Positions 6,109 to 12,959 of a stretch of 21,389 nucleotides of DNA are shown in pieces. A program made the translations under genes and the position numbers. Position 1 is the stretch's first letter; every line of letters begins with the position of its first letter. The notes beneath the pieces were generated by a model that saw only the letters and a program-made list of their open reading frames with translations, was not told the origin of the DNA and did not search any database. The DNA comes from a virus: positions 1 through 21,389 of the IMG/VR virus record IMGVR_UViG_3300032677_000191. One strand, written 5' to 3'.

Positions 6109-8231
6109 ACATTCATAATCAACCCTCACTTTTTGCGGCTCACGCCGAGCAGCTTGTTCGCAACAAATGGCGTCCGCTTCCCGGTTACGCCGACACGAAG
6201 CGTCCATCGATCACGGGTTGGAGTGCGTATAATTCCCGCCAGTGGGAAGCGGACGAGCTGCAAGACATGATCGCCACACGCGGCCAGAGCGAAGGCAAGG
6301 TCATCTGTTTGGCTGTCCAGCGTGAGATTGTTGCGATTGATCTTGATATTGAGAACTTCGAACAGGCCATGGCTGTTCAAGCCTTGTTTGAGGAGCAGTT
6401 TGGTAAAACACCGCTTATTCGTATCGGGCGTGAGCCGCGAAAACTGCTGATCTATCGTAACGATGGAAGCATTAAATCCCGCAAATTACACCCGATTGAG
6501 ATTTTTTCGGGTTCAGGGGAAGTTGTGGCTTTTGGTTATCACGCCAAGGCTGGGCGCGATTATCTCTGGCCTTATCAAAACCCTCTGACCTTATCGGCTG
6601 ACAGCTTCGAGATCCCCTTGATCTCTCAAAGCGGTCTTAATGAGGTGCTCGATAAATGCTGGGACATTGTTGAGAGAAAAATCCAAGACAGAGCTGATTG
6701 GGTTGAGCCTGTTTTTATTGGAAGGGATCATGAGGCTGATCGCCTCCACGCCATTGCATTGCTCGGTCAAGCCGCTGACGAGCTCGCCAAAGCCCCGGAA
6801 GGCAATCGTAATAACCAATTATTTCATGTGTCCTATATTGCTGGTCGGGCCATCGGGGCTGGGCTTATTCAGCGTGACGAGGCGGAGATCACCATCTTAC
6901 ATGCCGCCGATAGCTGCGGGCTGTCGGAGGCGGATGGGCGGCGCTCCGTCCTTGCCACGATGCGCTCTGGCATTAAGCAAGGTGGGTATGATCCCTTTTT
7001 CATTGTCGGCAAATGGTTTGAGCCGATTGACGGCACCATCGAGGGGGAGTTTGATGGCGAGGGCGGCCATAACAGCCCGCAGACCATCGATGACTTTGAG
7101 TTTGACTCCGACATACCCTTCACCTATCCGCCATCCCTGATTAAGGGCTTGCTGCCCCGCAACGGCATCGCGTTCATCGGTGGGCAGTCGGGTGCTGGTA
7201 AGACTTTTATCGCTGTTGACCTGGCGGTGGCCTTAGCGACAGGGCAGACATTCTTCCAGCGCAAGATCAAGGAGAAGGTCGGTGTGGTCTTTATTGCGGG
7301 TGAGGGTGCCCAGACACTCCAGCCGCGCCTCACAGTCGCCCGCATGGCCCGTAACGTCGATACGACACTCCCGATCGCATGGACGGACAACTTTCCTGAT
7401 TTTACGAAAGAGGAGGAGGTCAAGGGCTTCATGCGAAAGCTCAGAGGGCTCAAGGCGCAGATGTTAAGAACGTATGGCGTACGTCTGGGGGCGATCATCG
7501 TTGATACCTTGGCGGCAGTTTTTAGTTTGCAGGATGAGAATGATAATTCAGAGGCGTCCAAGATCATCAGGATGATGAAGGTCATCGGGGATGCGCTGGA
7601 TGTTCTTATCATCCCCATCCACCATTACGGCAAAGGGGCGGAGACGGGCCTACGGGGCGCGTCCGCATGGCGTGCAGGGTCAGACAGTGTTCTGTCCATC
7701 ACGGCGGAGAGGAACCAGCTCACGGGCGTGGTGTCGGATCACAGTCTATGGCTGGCAAAGAGCCGTGTCGGGGAGGAAGGGCCTGTTGGGGCATTTGCTT
7801 TACGCACGATGCTGTTGGGGATGGATGAGGATAATGACGAGCTGACGTCGTGCTATGTCGTGCCTGAAGCTGCGGTGCGCAAGACGGTTGCGGAACGTCG
7901 GGAGAATGAGGTTGTGGCCTTGGAGCTGTTGGGGGTGGGTGAGTGGCGTGCGGACCCACGCGCCGAGCATTGGGCGGGTGAAGCGATCGCGGAAGCATTT
8001 GGTTACGACCTCAGCGATAAGAGACAGATGGTGCAGGTGAAGATCATTTTGAAGCGTTTATTGAGTGAGACTAAGCTGCGTGAAGTCATCCGTCAGGATG
8101 AAAAACGTATGAATCGTAAGTTCATTATAGTGCCTAAAAAGGACAATATGTCCTCAGAAATGGCTGCCCCAGTTGTTGCCCCAGTTGCTATTTTGGATGA
8201 TGAACTGGGGCAACCAAAATTGTTTGATTGA
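6105..8231 (+). CDS. Primase-helicase: prim-pol domain fused to RepA-like AAA ATPase
   Basis: 708 aa. Residues about 15-190 form a bifunctional primase-polymerase (AEP-type) domain: WRPLPGYADTKRPSITGW, the acidic AIDLDIEN (D79, D81), and IEIFSGSGEVVAFGYHAKAGRDYLW. A linker is followed by a RecA/RepA-like ATPase: Walker A GGQSGAGKT with K366, FIAGEGA, Walker B IIVDTL (D467), and IPIHHYGKG. The C-terminal about 110 residues end in an Ala/Pro tail encoded by copies of the repeat that continues downstream. It should open the phage origin and lay primers for the polymerase. The repeats at its 3' end may be its binding sites. Confidence 0.92.
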   Translation: MNIHNQPSLFAAHAEQLVRNKWRPLPGYADTKRPSITGWSAYNSRQWEADELQDMIATRGQSEGKVICLAVQREIVAIDLDIENFEQAMAVQALFEEQFGKTPLIRIGREPRKLLIYRNDGSIKSRKLHPIEIFSGSGEVVAFGYHAKAGRDYLWPYQNPLTLSADSFEIPLISQSGLNEVLDKCWDIVERKIQDRADWVEPVFIGRDHEADRLHAIALLGQAADELAKAPEGNRNNQLFHVSYIAGRAIGAGLIQRDEAEITILHAADSCGLSEADGRRSVLATMRSGIKQGGYDPFFIVGKWFEPIDGTIEGEFDGEGGHNSPQTIDDFEFDSDIPFTYPPSLIKGLLPRNGIAFIGGQSGAGKTFIAVDLAVALATGQTFFQRKIKEKVGVVFIAGEGAQTLQPRLTVARMARNVDTTLPIAWTDNFPDFTKEEEVKGFMRKLRGLKAQMLRTYGVRLGAIIVDTLAAVFSLQDENDNSEASKIIRMMKVIGDALDVLIIPIHHYGKGAETGLRGASAWRAGSDSVLSITAERNQLTGVVSDHSLWLAKSRVGEEGPVGAFALRTMLLGMDEDNDELTSCYVVPEAAVRKTVAERRENEVVALELLGVGEWRADPRAEHWAGEAIAEAFGYDLSDKRQMVQVKIILKRLLSETKLREVIRQDEKRMNRKFIIVPKKDNMSSEMAAPVVAPVAILDDELGQPKLFD
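8142..8152 (+). promoter_or_regulatory. GACA-N3-TGTC palindrome, copy 1
   Basis: GGACA-ATA-TGTCC at 8141-8153, inside the 3' end of the primase-helicase gene. Same motif as at 8230, 8480 and 12895. Confidence 0.45.
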
Positions 8232-8240
8232 CATCTTGTC
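8230..8240 (+). promoter_or_regulatory. GACA-N3-TGTC palindrome, copy 2
   Basis: GACA-TCT-TGTC at the stop codon of the primase-helicase gene. It is the exact reverse complement of the copy at 8480, so the two flank most of the iteron cluster as an 11-bp inverted repeat. Confidence 0.5.
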
Positions 8241-8383
8241 TTTTTAGAACTGGGGCACAACTGGGGCAGAGTTAAGTAGTTGAAATTATTAGGTTCTGCC
8301 CCAGTTATTTTAACTGTGGCAAACTGGGGCAACAACTGGGGCAAGGCCGCCTCAGTAAGTTTTGCCCCAGTTGCCCCAGTTGT

Positions 8384-8403
8384 GGCACCCCTTAAGGGGT
8401 GCC
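8384..8403 (+). repeat. 20-bp perfect palindrome at the edge of the iterons
   Basis: GGCACCCCTT followed at once by its exact reverse complement AAGGGGTGCC. It has no loop and no U-tract, so a protein-binding site or cruciform is likelier than a terminator. Confidence 0.8.
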
Positions 8404-8659
8404 TACTGTGGCAAGGGCAACTACGAGGAAAGGGAATTGACAGGATTTTTGTAAAATAAAAAATGATTTTAAAGGTTGGGACAAGATGTCCTTTGGGGGC
8501 CCCGCGCTTTAAAGACGTTTCATGATTTCAAAATTGAGGTAATTCAGAATTCGAAATTTTTGGAATCGCATTTCATATATATTGAATTTTTGAAAAGCTG
8601 TTTCTTCTGTGCGCGTGTGGCCCCCGTAGATATAGGCAGCCGCCAAAATAAATAGATAG
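8404..8659. other. AT-rich non-coding stretch downstream of the iterons
   Basis: No convincing gene on either strand. 8441-8480 and 8521-8600 are AT-rich, as expected for a DNA-unwinding element beside iterons; between them are a GACA-N3-TGTC site and the palindrome GGGGCCCC. A minus-strand frame here opens with TTG inside the adjacent repeats and has no ribosome site. Confidence 0.5.
8480..8490 (+). promoter_or_regulatory. GACA-N3-TGTC palindrome, copy 3
   Basis: GGACA-AGA-TGTCC at 8479-8491, the inverted partner of the 8230 copy, within the AT-rich part of the candidate origin. Confidence 0.5.
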
Positions 8660-8707
8660 AGCTTAACAATAACCAAGCTCGACAATAACAAAGCTCGACA
8701 ATACTAA
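8660..8707 (+). repeat. Tandem 16-mer, three copies
   Basis: Units start at 8660, 8676 and 8692 with consensus AGCTCGACAATAACAA; the first and third differ from the second at a few positions. A fourth partial unit (AGCTC) begins at 8708. Confidence 0.8.
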
Positions 8708-8736
8708 AGCTCACCGCAGCAGCGACCGCCTCGACC

Positions 8737-8768
8737 GCAGCGCCGCAGCGCCGCAGCGCCGCAGCGCC
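8737..8768 (+). repeat. Tandem 8-mer GCAGCGCC, four exact copies
   Basis: Four uninterrupted copies at 8737, 8745, 8753 and 8761, lying between the 16-mer and the 9-mer arrays. Confidence 0.9.
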
Positions 8769-8801
8769 TTGACCGCCAGCAGCTTGCGCAGCGCCAGCCC
8801 A

Positions 8802-8990
8802 TCGACCGCCTCGACCGCCTCAACCGCCTCGACCGCCTCGACCGCCTCGACCGCCTCGACCAAATCGACCGCCTCGACCGCCTCGACCAAATCGACCGCC
8901 TCGACCAAATCGACCGCCTCGACCAAATCGACCGCCTCGACCAGATCGACTAGATCGACTAGATCGACTAGATCGACCAGATCGATCAAA
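8802..8990 (+). repeat. Tandem 9-mer array, 21 units of TCGACYNNN
   Basis: Twenty-one consecutive 9-nt units run without a gap. The first five or six bases are nearly constant (TCGAC plus C or T) and the last three are GCC, AAA or AGA. Units of the GCC and AAA types alternate as an 18-mer from 8874 to 8936, showing expansion by duplication of unit pairs. The final units are TCGACTAGA and TCGATCAAA. Both strands read through as simple repeats (Ser-Thr-Xaa on +, Glu-Ala-Val and Asp-Leu-Val on -), but the minus-strand frame would start inside a terminator stem, so I treat it as non-coding. It may be a protein-binding array, for instance for origin organisation or partition. Confidence 0.85.
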
Positions 8991-9025
8991 AGAAATAATT
9001 GTTTTGGGGTGTTTGCTAAAAGAAA

Positions 9026-9056
9026 AGACCGCAAAACCTTATCAGTTTTGCGGTCT
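9026..9056 (-). terminator. Terminator of the minus-strand accessory operon
   Basis: AGACCGCAAAAC and GTTTTGCGGTCT form a perfect 12-bp stem with a 7-nt loop. Read on the minus strand the stem is followed by TTTTCTTTT, a good U-tract; on the plus strand what follows is A-rich. It lies 20 bases past the stop of the last minus-strand gene. Confidence 0.85.
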
Positions 9057-9076
9057 CAAAAAACATTTCCCGCGCC

Positions 9077-9208
9077 TTAATGGCGCTTATGTATTAACAG
9101 CCACAGCAGCAGCAGACCGCCTAGCACAGCTTGCGCTATCGCGAGCACCACCGCACCGAAGACTCGCACGAATGCGGCGAGCTTATTAAGATCATCATGA
9201 GTCGCCAT
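9077..9208 (-). CDS. 43-aa single-pass membrane microprotein
   Basis: Too short to be found by length alone. The start at 9208 has AGGTCGGTGG about seven bases upstream and sits 15 bases after the peptidase stop. A polar N-terminus (MATHDDLNKLAAFVRV) precedes one hydrophobic helix of about 22 residues rich in Val, Leu and Ala and ending in Trp-Leu, then the basic end LIHKRH. This predicts an N-out or N-in single-pass inner membrane protein; holin-like size, but no family is recognised. It is the last gene before the terminator. Confidence 0.6.
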   Translation of the reverse strand: MATHDDLNKLAAFVRVFGAVVLAIAQAVLGGLLLLWLLIHKRH

Positions 9209-9223
9209 CAGAGCCACCGACCT

Positions 9224-10186
9224 TCACACATAATGCCAGCGCGACTGAGCGCCATAAATCGACTCTTCAAAATCAAGAAGTTCGCTAATATCCACGCCCA
9301 TTGAGTCGAGAAAATCCGCCGCAAGCGCGGGATTGTCTTTAACGAATCGCAGTAAATCGTCAGACGAGCGACCAACGCCGACTCCATAGCCGTAGTCATC
9401 AAAATCGACGTCGCCCGCTTTGCGCGAGCAAACGAGCCGCGACTCATCAAAAGCCAGCAAAGACGAGCGCAGCGCCAGCGCGTGCGAGATAGATTGAGTC
9501 TCAAGGGGTGTGTGCTCTGACATATAACCGACGCTCAGATTGCTACACTCAGCGATCAGATTCGTATAATTCGCGGAGTCGGTAAAGACTCCCGTAGAAT
9601 CAATTTGATACCCAGCAGGTAAAAGCGGGACAATTGATTGAGCGAATGAGTCGGAGCAGCATCGACCGCCCGCTTGATGCGTAATGACCGAATGATACGC
9701 CCGCCTATCAAAAGCGATGCAAAAATCAATGTTATCAGTCAGTTCAGCGTGATTCTTAGCAAGCCAGTCCGAGCCAACCCCGCCGATTTCTTCGCTCGCA
9801 TGGAAGACATAAAGGCCAGCGACTCGAGCTTGAATCATCTCACGCATGAGCCAGACACCAGTCGTGCAGTCAGCACCCAAGCAGGTCGAGTCCGAGCCGT
9901 GCGCGAGCTTGAAAGAATCACCCGAGACGACAACTTTCTGGCGACCGCTTGTTTTGTGAACAGTATCAGTATGCGATGACCACATGACTCGCGACTCGCC
10001 GATTCGCACAATGTAATTGCCCGCGCCGTCATAGTCACCACCCAATGGCTCTAGCCACCGTGCGTTAAAAGCGTGCAGCTCTGGAGAATAAGCAGGACGA
10101 CACGACTCCAGCATCGCGCCGAGAGTCGCGATGGGTGTAAGAGCTGGAGCCGCCTTAATCTTATGTTTCTTAAAAAATCGAGTCAT
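9224..10186 (-). CDS. M20/M28-type metallopeptidase, phage encoded
   Basis: 320 aa from the ATG at 10186 (AAGGTGG seven bases upstream); longer frames would run into the neighbouring gene. All five metal-ligand positions of di-zinc aminopeptidase/carboxypeptidase families are present: SSHTDTVH (H72, D74), LGADCTTG (bridging D106, with the unusual C after it), HASEEIGG (E132 general base, E133 ligand), IAFDRR (D160), and SEHTPLE (H225). The substrate loop between is short. There is no signal peptide, so it should act in the cytoplasm on a peptide, an N-acyl amino acid or a similar amide. It follows the Cys-rich gene by one base. An uncommon gene for a phage. Confidence 0.85.
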   Translation of the reverse strand: MTRFFKKHKIKAAPALTPIATLGAMLESCRPAYSPELHAFNARWLEPLGGDYDGAGNYIVRIGESRVMWSSHTDTVHKTSGRQKVVVSGDSFKLAHGSDSTCLGADCTTGVWLMREMIQARVAGLYVFHASEEIGGVGSDWLAKNHAELTDNIDFCIAFDRRAYHSVITHQAGGRCCSDSFAQSIVPLLPAGYQIDSTGVFTDSANYTNLIAECSNLSVGYMSEHTPLETQSISHALALRSSLLAFDESRLVCSRKAGDVDFDDYGYGVGVGRSSDDLLRFVKDNPALAADFLDSMGVDISELLDFEESIYGAQSRWHYV

Positions 10187-10187
10187 A

Positions 10188-11618
10188 TTAGGCCACCTTG
10201 TCAAAGAGTGAAGCGTGTTCGGGGTCGATGTATTCAAAGACACCATCAAAATCGTGCGGCACATCGTCAGGCAGCACATAGCGACAGCGGAGCGAGTCAT
10301 CATCAACCCACGAGTCGCGAACGGCATATTGTTCAGGATAAAAGCGACCAGAAATGCGACATCTGAAAGCAAAATCCACAACAGCAGTCACCGCCCATGA
10401 CTGGACGTCCCAACCGCCGATTGAGCGCACTTTATAGACGTCAACGACATCGTCAAAAGTGTACTCGTCTGCATAATCGCAATAAGAGACACCTCGACGC
10501 TCTGCAATATCTTGCGGAACTTGTTCGCCATCAACCAAAATACAATCTTCAGAGTCGAAGAGAGCACCCTCAAAATCTGTTGCGTAATTCTCGCGACAAT
10601 GACAACACCAGCTCCGATCATATCCGCCAGAGTCGACAGTATTAAGATCGTCTTCATCTGTCTCATCCTCGCAACGCTCGCAAATGAAGCCAGAGTCACT
10701 AAGCCCCGTGGTAGTGCTTGCGACATATTCGCAGTCATCTTCGGAAATCACGAAAAACCCCTCGCAATTATCGAAGACATTTTGAATCCCATCTAAATAA
10801 GGCAGGACATATCGACCGCGCTTTTTATCCTCGATGCGCCTTATTCGAGCACCATCAAAATCGCCGCGCGTATAGCCAGCCGCTTGCAATAATCGCGCAA
10901 TAGTATCCGACGCCCCGTAGCAGCGCCCGTACAAGAATCTTTCGGGCCAGACTATACACCGCGCAGTAATTTCTTCGTCGTCATTTTCTAGATAAGCGAG
11001 CTGGAGATCAGAATCCCCATAGACGCGCACGGGATGGATAAAGGATTTGTAAGAGCTTGCGGGATGCGTCATACACGAGCGCGTATCACCCGCGCCGCGA
11101 TTCTTATCATAATGCGCCCGAGTATAGATCGACTCAATGTCATCAGCAGTCTTTGCAAACTTGACCGACCCTTGCGCAGCATATTTGCCAACGTGAATCT
11201 TATGATAAACACGCGCCGACTCTTCATCCAGACCATGAAATTGAGTCAAATACGCAACAACAGAGATTCGAGTCTGCACATCGCACGCGCCCTTGTCGGA
11301 GTCCTTTGTGTAAGCCAAGACTGAGGGATTGACTTTAGAAACGTGAAGAAAATGGTCAGAGATAGAAAAAAAACCATTCTCTCTGTAATACCAATCAGGC
11401 TTAACATAGTCGCCAAGAGCGAACCGCGCTTGCTCACGCTCTCGCCAGTTAGAATCACGATTCGCTATTTTGCGTGGTTGATATTTTGAGCCGTCATCAG
11501 AACTAGACGTGCGAGAGAAGGCCCAACTTGCAGCCTCTTGACCCGACTCAAACGCCAATGGCTTGCCATCAAGATCAAGAACCAGCTCGCCACTTTTAAG
11601 ATTGATGATATTGAACAT
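10188..11618 (-). CDS. 476-aa Cys-rich phage protein with zinc-ribbon-like pairs
   Basis: Function unknown. Residues 1-100 look like an N-terminal adaptor (LKSGELVLDLDGKPLAF). The middle has DTRSCMTHP (181-185), then HPVRVYGDSDLQLAYLENDDEEITARCIVWPE and GARIRRI, a pattern I recall from large uncharacterised phage proteins with an invariant 'SCM' motif. The C-terminal third has C313-x2-C316 and C338-C339-x-C341, likely one zinc ribbon, then further Cys at 360 and 380 in Asp/Tyr-rich surroundings. The protein is very acidic. It is preceded by a membrane microprotein gene and followed by the metallopeptidase, so the three probably work together. The coding DNA is unusually rich in GANTC. Confidence 0.75.
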   Translation of the reverse strand: MFNIINLKSGELVLDLDGKPLAFESGQEAASWAFSRTSSSDDGSKYQPRKIANRDSNWREREQARFALGDYVKPDWYYRENGFFSISDHFLHVSKVNPSVLAYTKDSDKGACDVQTRISVVAYLTQFHGLDEESARVYHKIHVGKYAAQGSVKFAKTADDIESIYTRAHYDKNRGAGDTRSCMTHPASSYKSFIHPVRVYGDSDLQLAYLENDDEEITARCIVWPERFLYGRCYGASDTIARLLQAAGYTRGDFDGARIRRIEDKKRGRYVLPYLDGIQNVFDNCEGFFVISEDDCEYVASTTTGLSDSGFICERCEDETDEDDLNTVDSGGYDRSWCCHCRENYATDFEGALFDSEDCILVDGEQVPQDIAERRGVSYCDYADEYTFDDVVDVYKVRSIGGWDVQSWAVTAVVDFAFRCRISGRFYPEQYAVRDSWVDDDSLRCRYVLPDDVPHDFDGVFEYIDPEHASLFDKVA

Positions 11619-11629
11619 TGCAAAACCCC

Positions 11630-11728
11630 TTATGCCATTGCCAAACAGATCAGAAACACAAAAAGACAGACCGCAGCAGCCGCGATCAAATCGACTAAAT
11701 CATGTAACAAATTAAACAAAACGCGCAT
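11630..11728 (-). CDS. 32-aa membrane microprotein, first gene of the operon
   Basis: Start at 11728 with a strong AAGGAG seven bases upstream; ends 11 bases before the Cys-rich gene. After a short amphipathic segment (MRVLFNLLHDLVDLI) there is one hydrophobic helix of about 18 residues with two Cys (AAAAVCLFVFLICLAMA). No positive residues follow the helix. No family is recognised. Good ribosome site, promoter upstream and tight spacing support it. Confidence 0.6.
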   Translation of the reverse strand: MRVLFNLLHDLVDLIAAAAVCLFVFLICLAMA

Positions 11729-11779
11729 ATTTTGACTCCTTGTCCATCTGGAAAATCCCAGCCCAAACAGAATAACGCG

Positions 11780-11808
11780 ATTCTATTAAAAAAGCACTAA
11801 AATGTCTT
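11780..11808 (-). promoter_or_regulatory. Predicted promoter of the accessory operon with GANTC in the -10
   Basis: On the minus strand, AAGACA (11808-11803) is followed after 17 bases by TAGAAT (11785-11780), a five-of-six match to the sigma-70 -10. The -10 overlaps GAATC, a GANTC site at 11779-11783. A GAGTC also lies in the ribosome-site region at about 11735. This is the geometry in which GANTC methylation and GcrA could affect initiation. Confidence 0.5.
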
Positions 11809-11812
11809 ACGT

Positions 11813-11840
11813 TTGCACAATAAAAAAGACGCATTATTTT
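11813..11840 (+). promoter_or_regulatory. Possible promoter for the DUF1376-like gene
   Basis: TTGCAC, 16 bases, TATTTT. It is divergent from and nearly abuts the minus-strand promoter. A transcript from it would begin at or within a few bases of ATG 11847, and no Shine-Dalgarno sequence is visible, so the mRNA could be leaderless. Confidence 0.35.
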
Positions 11841-11846
11841 ATACAT

Positions 11847-12305
11847 ATGGCAAAACAACCACCGAAAAGACTCCCCGCTTTTGCAATCGAGATCTTGACG
11901 AGCCACCCGCTCGCTTTAACGCTTCCGAGCGCCGCGTTTGGTATGCTATGCCGCTTAATTTTTCACTTTATTTTGACAGAGTGTAGACCGATTCCACCAG
12001 ACGGCGATAATTTACGCGGAATAATGCGAGCGCATCGATCGACTTGGATGGAGCACAAAAAAGAAATCATGATTATATTCGAAGAACTTGCACCGCTATT
12101 AAAAAAAGCAGATGAGCACTACAAACAGCGCCGCGCAGCTGTTACCGCCATGGGCGAAAAAGGCCGCGTCTCCCAACGACTCCGCGCACTCGCAAACAAA
12201 CCGCCGCGATCACAACCGACCGAACAGCTCACGCCAATCGCACCGAAACGCGCACCCGTCACACCAGCCCCCCAGCCCTTGCCGACCGACTCCGCATGGC
12301 GCTAG
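11847..12305 (+). CDS. DUF1376-like protein with Pro-rich tail
   Basis: 152 aa from ATG 11847; the frame is open to an ATG at 11802, but the conserved part begins LPAFAIEILTSHPLAL. The pattern (short N-terminal motif, PSAAFGMLCRLIFHF, IPPDGDNLRGIMR, a C-terminal RR.AV..MGEKG) resembles DUF1376, a phage and prophage domain often attached to replication or HNH modules. The match is weak. The tail of about 45 residues is rich in Pro, Ala and Thr. The gene shares the base composition of the adjoining minus-strand block rather than of the replication genes. Confidence 0.5.
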   Translation: MAKQPPKRLPAFAIEILTSHPLALTLPSAAFGMLCRLIFHFILTECRPIPPDGDNLRGIMRAHRSTWMEHKKEIMIIFEELAPLLKKADEHYKQRRAAVTAMGEKGRVSQRLRALANKPPRSQPTEQLTPIAPKRAPVTPAPQPLPTDSAWR

Positions 12306-12892
12306 GCGTGCAGCGCAGGTAAATGCGTCCCGCAAACCCTATGCCACCCAAAAAAAACCAGCTTTTAATCCCCATAACCCGCAGAACCCTCACCCCCGAT
12401 CATCCTAAAAAGCTCGCCCGCCTTGTTTCTTTGGGGTGTACTCCCGACAAAACGTCGTTTTGGTGTTTCTTTATGTCTCAGAACCCTTGATTCTGGTGTC
12501 TCAAAATGCGCCAGACCCTTTTAAGACTTGCGCTTTGATTAAGACCGCGCCCGACTCAATCACCAGATTAGGTCAGGAAAGGCCGAAAAAACCGCCGCGC
12601 TTCGCTCGCTTCGCTCGCTCGTGCCCCGCCGAGCCGTTGAGGCGTAAAGCCCAAAAGGCTTTGCAATAAAAAAAAAATTTTTCGCTCACTTCGTTCGCTC
12701 AGTTGCGGCGTTCGCTTCGCTCACCCCTTAGTTTCTGGTAGGTGCTACGCAGGTCAGGTGAGGACGGGGGTAGGGGAGGCTAGGGGGCAGGGCCTTCCCT
12801 CAAAAATTTTTCTGATTTTAAAAAGCAAATGGACCAGAACTAAAATTTTTTCGGCGCCTCCCTACCCGTGCCCCCCAAAAAATTTTTTCATG
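12306..12892. other. Non-coding stretch with TTCGCTC repeats
   Basis: I see no convincing gene. Positions 12601-12625 carry TTCGCTCGC repeats with a 9-nt period, and 12681-12723 carry diverged copies (TTCGCTCAC, TTCGTTCGC, TTCGCTTCG). A/T blocks at 12666-12682, 12810-12850 and 12876-12889 separate them from G-rich DNA around 12760-12790. A plus-strand frame at 12436-12669 is low-complexity and has no ribosome site. The stretch could hold the recombination site of the adjacent serine recombinase. Confidence 0.5.
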
Positions 12893-12921
12893 TTGACAGA
12901 TTGTCCTTTTTTACTTATTCT
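12893..12921 (+). promoter_or_regulatory. Sigma-70-like promoter of the serine recombinase gene
   Basis: A consensus TTGACA at 12893-12898, a 17-base spacer, and TATTCT. The gene starts about 39 bases further on. Confidence 0.65.
12895..12905 (+). promoter_or_regulatory. GACA-N3-TGTC palindrome overlapping the -35, copy 4
   Basis: GACA-GAT-TGTC shares four bases with the TTGACA box. A repressor bound here would block the recombinase promoter. The same motif flanks the iteron cluster. Confidence 0.45.
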
Positions 12922-12959
12922 GTAATGGAATCAAACGTTTAATCGAACAGGAGATGACC

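Larger units (their letters stand above)
8165..8413 (+). repeat. Iteron cluster AACTGGGGCA, candidate replication origin
   Basis: The 10-mer AACTGGGGCA or its complement TGCCCCAGTT occurs exactly ten times: at 8165, 8177, 8203, 8248, 8259, 8297, 8322, 8334, 8363 and 8372. A one-base variant (AACTGTGGCA) is at 8312 and a weaker one ends at 8413. Both orientations occur, often as inverted pairs. The first three copies lie inside the end of the primase-helicase gene, the rest downstream in non-coding DNA. Clustered iterons beside a replication initiator gene, followed by an AT-rich stretch, are the classic layout of an origin; in satellite phage P4 the alpha primase-helicase binds iterons. Function here is inferred. 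Confidence 0.75.

Noticed and set aside
8509-8691. Minus-strand frame of 60 codons with a hydrophobic start
   Set aside because: It begins with TTG inside the 16-mer repeats, lacks a ribosome site and lies in the AT-rich zone by the iterons.
8802-8990. CRISPR-like array
   Set aside because: Units are 9 nt and contiguous with no spacers; there are no cas genes.
8711-9034. Minus-strand frame encoding DLV/EAV repeats, and the plus-strand frame 8769-9080 encoding Ser-Thr-Xaa repeats
   Set aside because: A 9-nt tandem repeat with no stop gives open frames on both strands. The minus-strand start falls inside the terminator stem and neither has a ribosome site or non-repeat domain.
12436-12669. 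Plus-strand frame of 77 codons
   Set aside because: Its second half is the translation of TTCGCTCGC repeats, there is no ribosome site and no recognisable domain.
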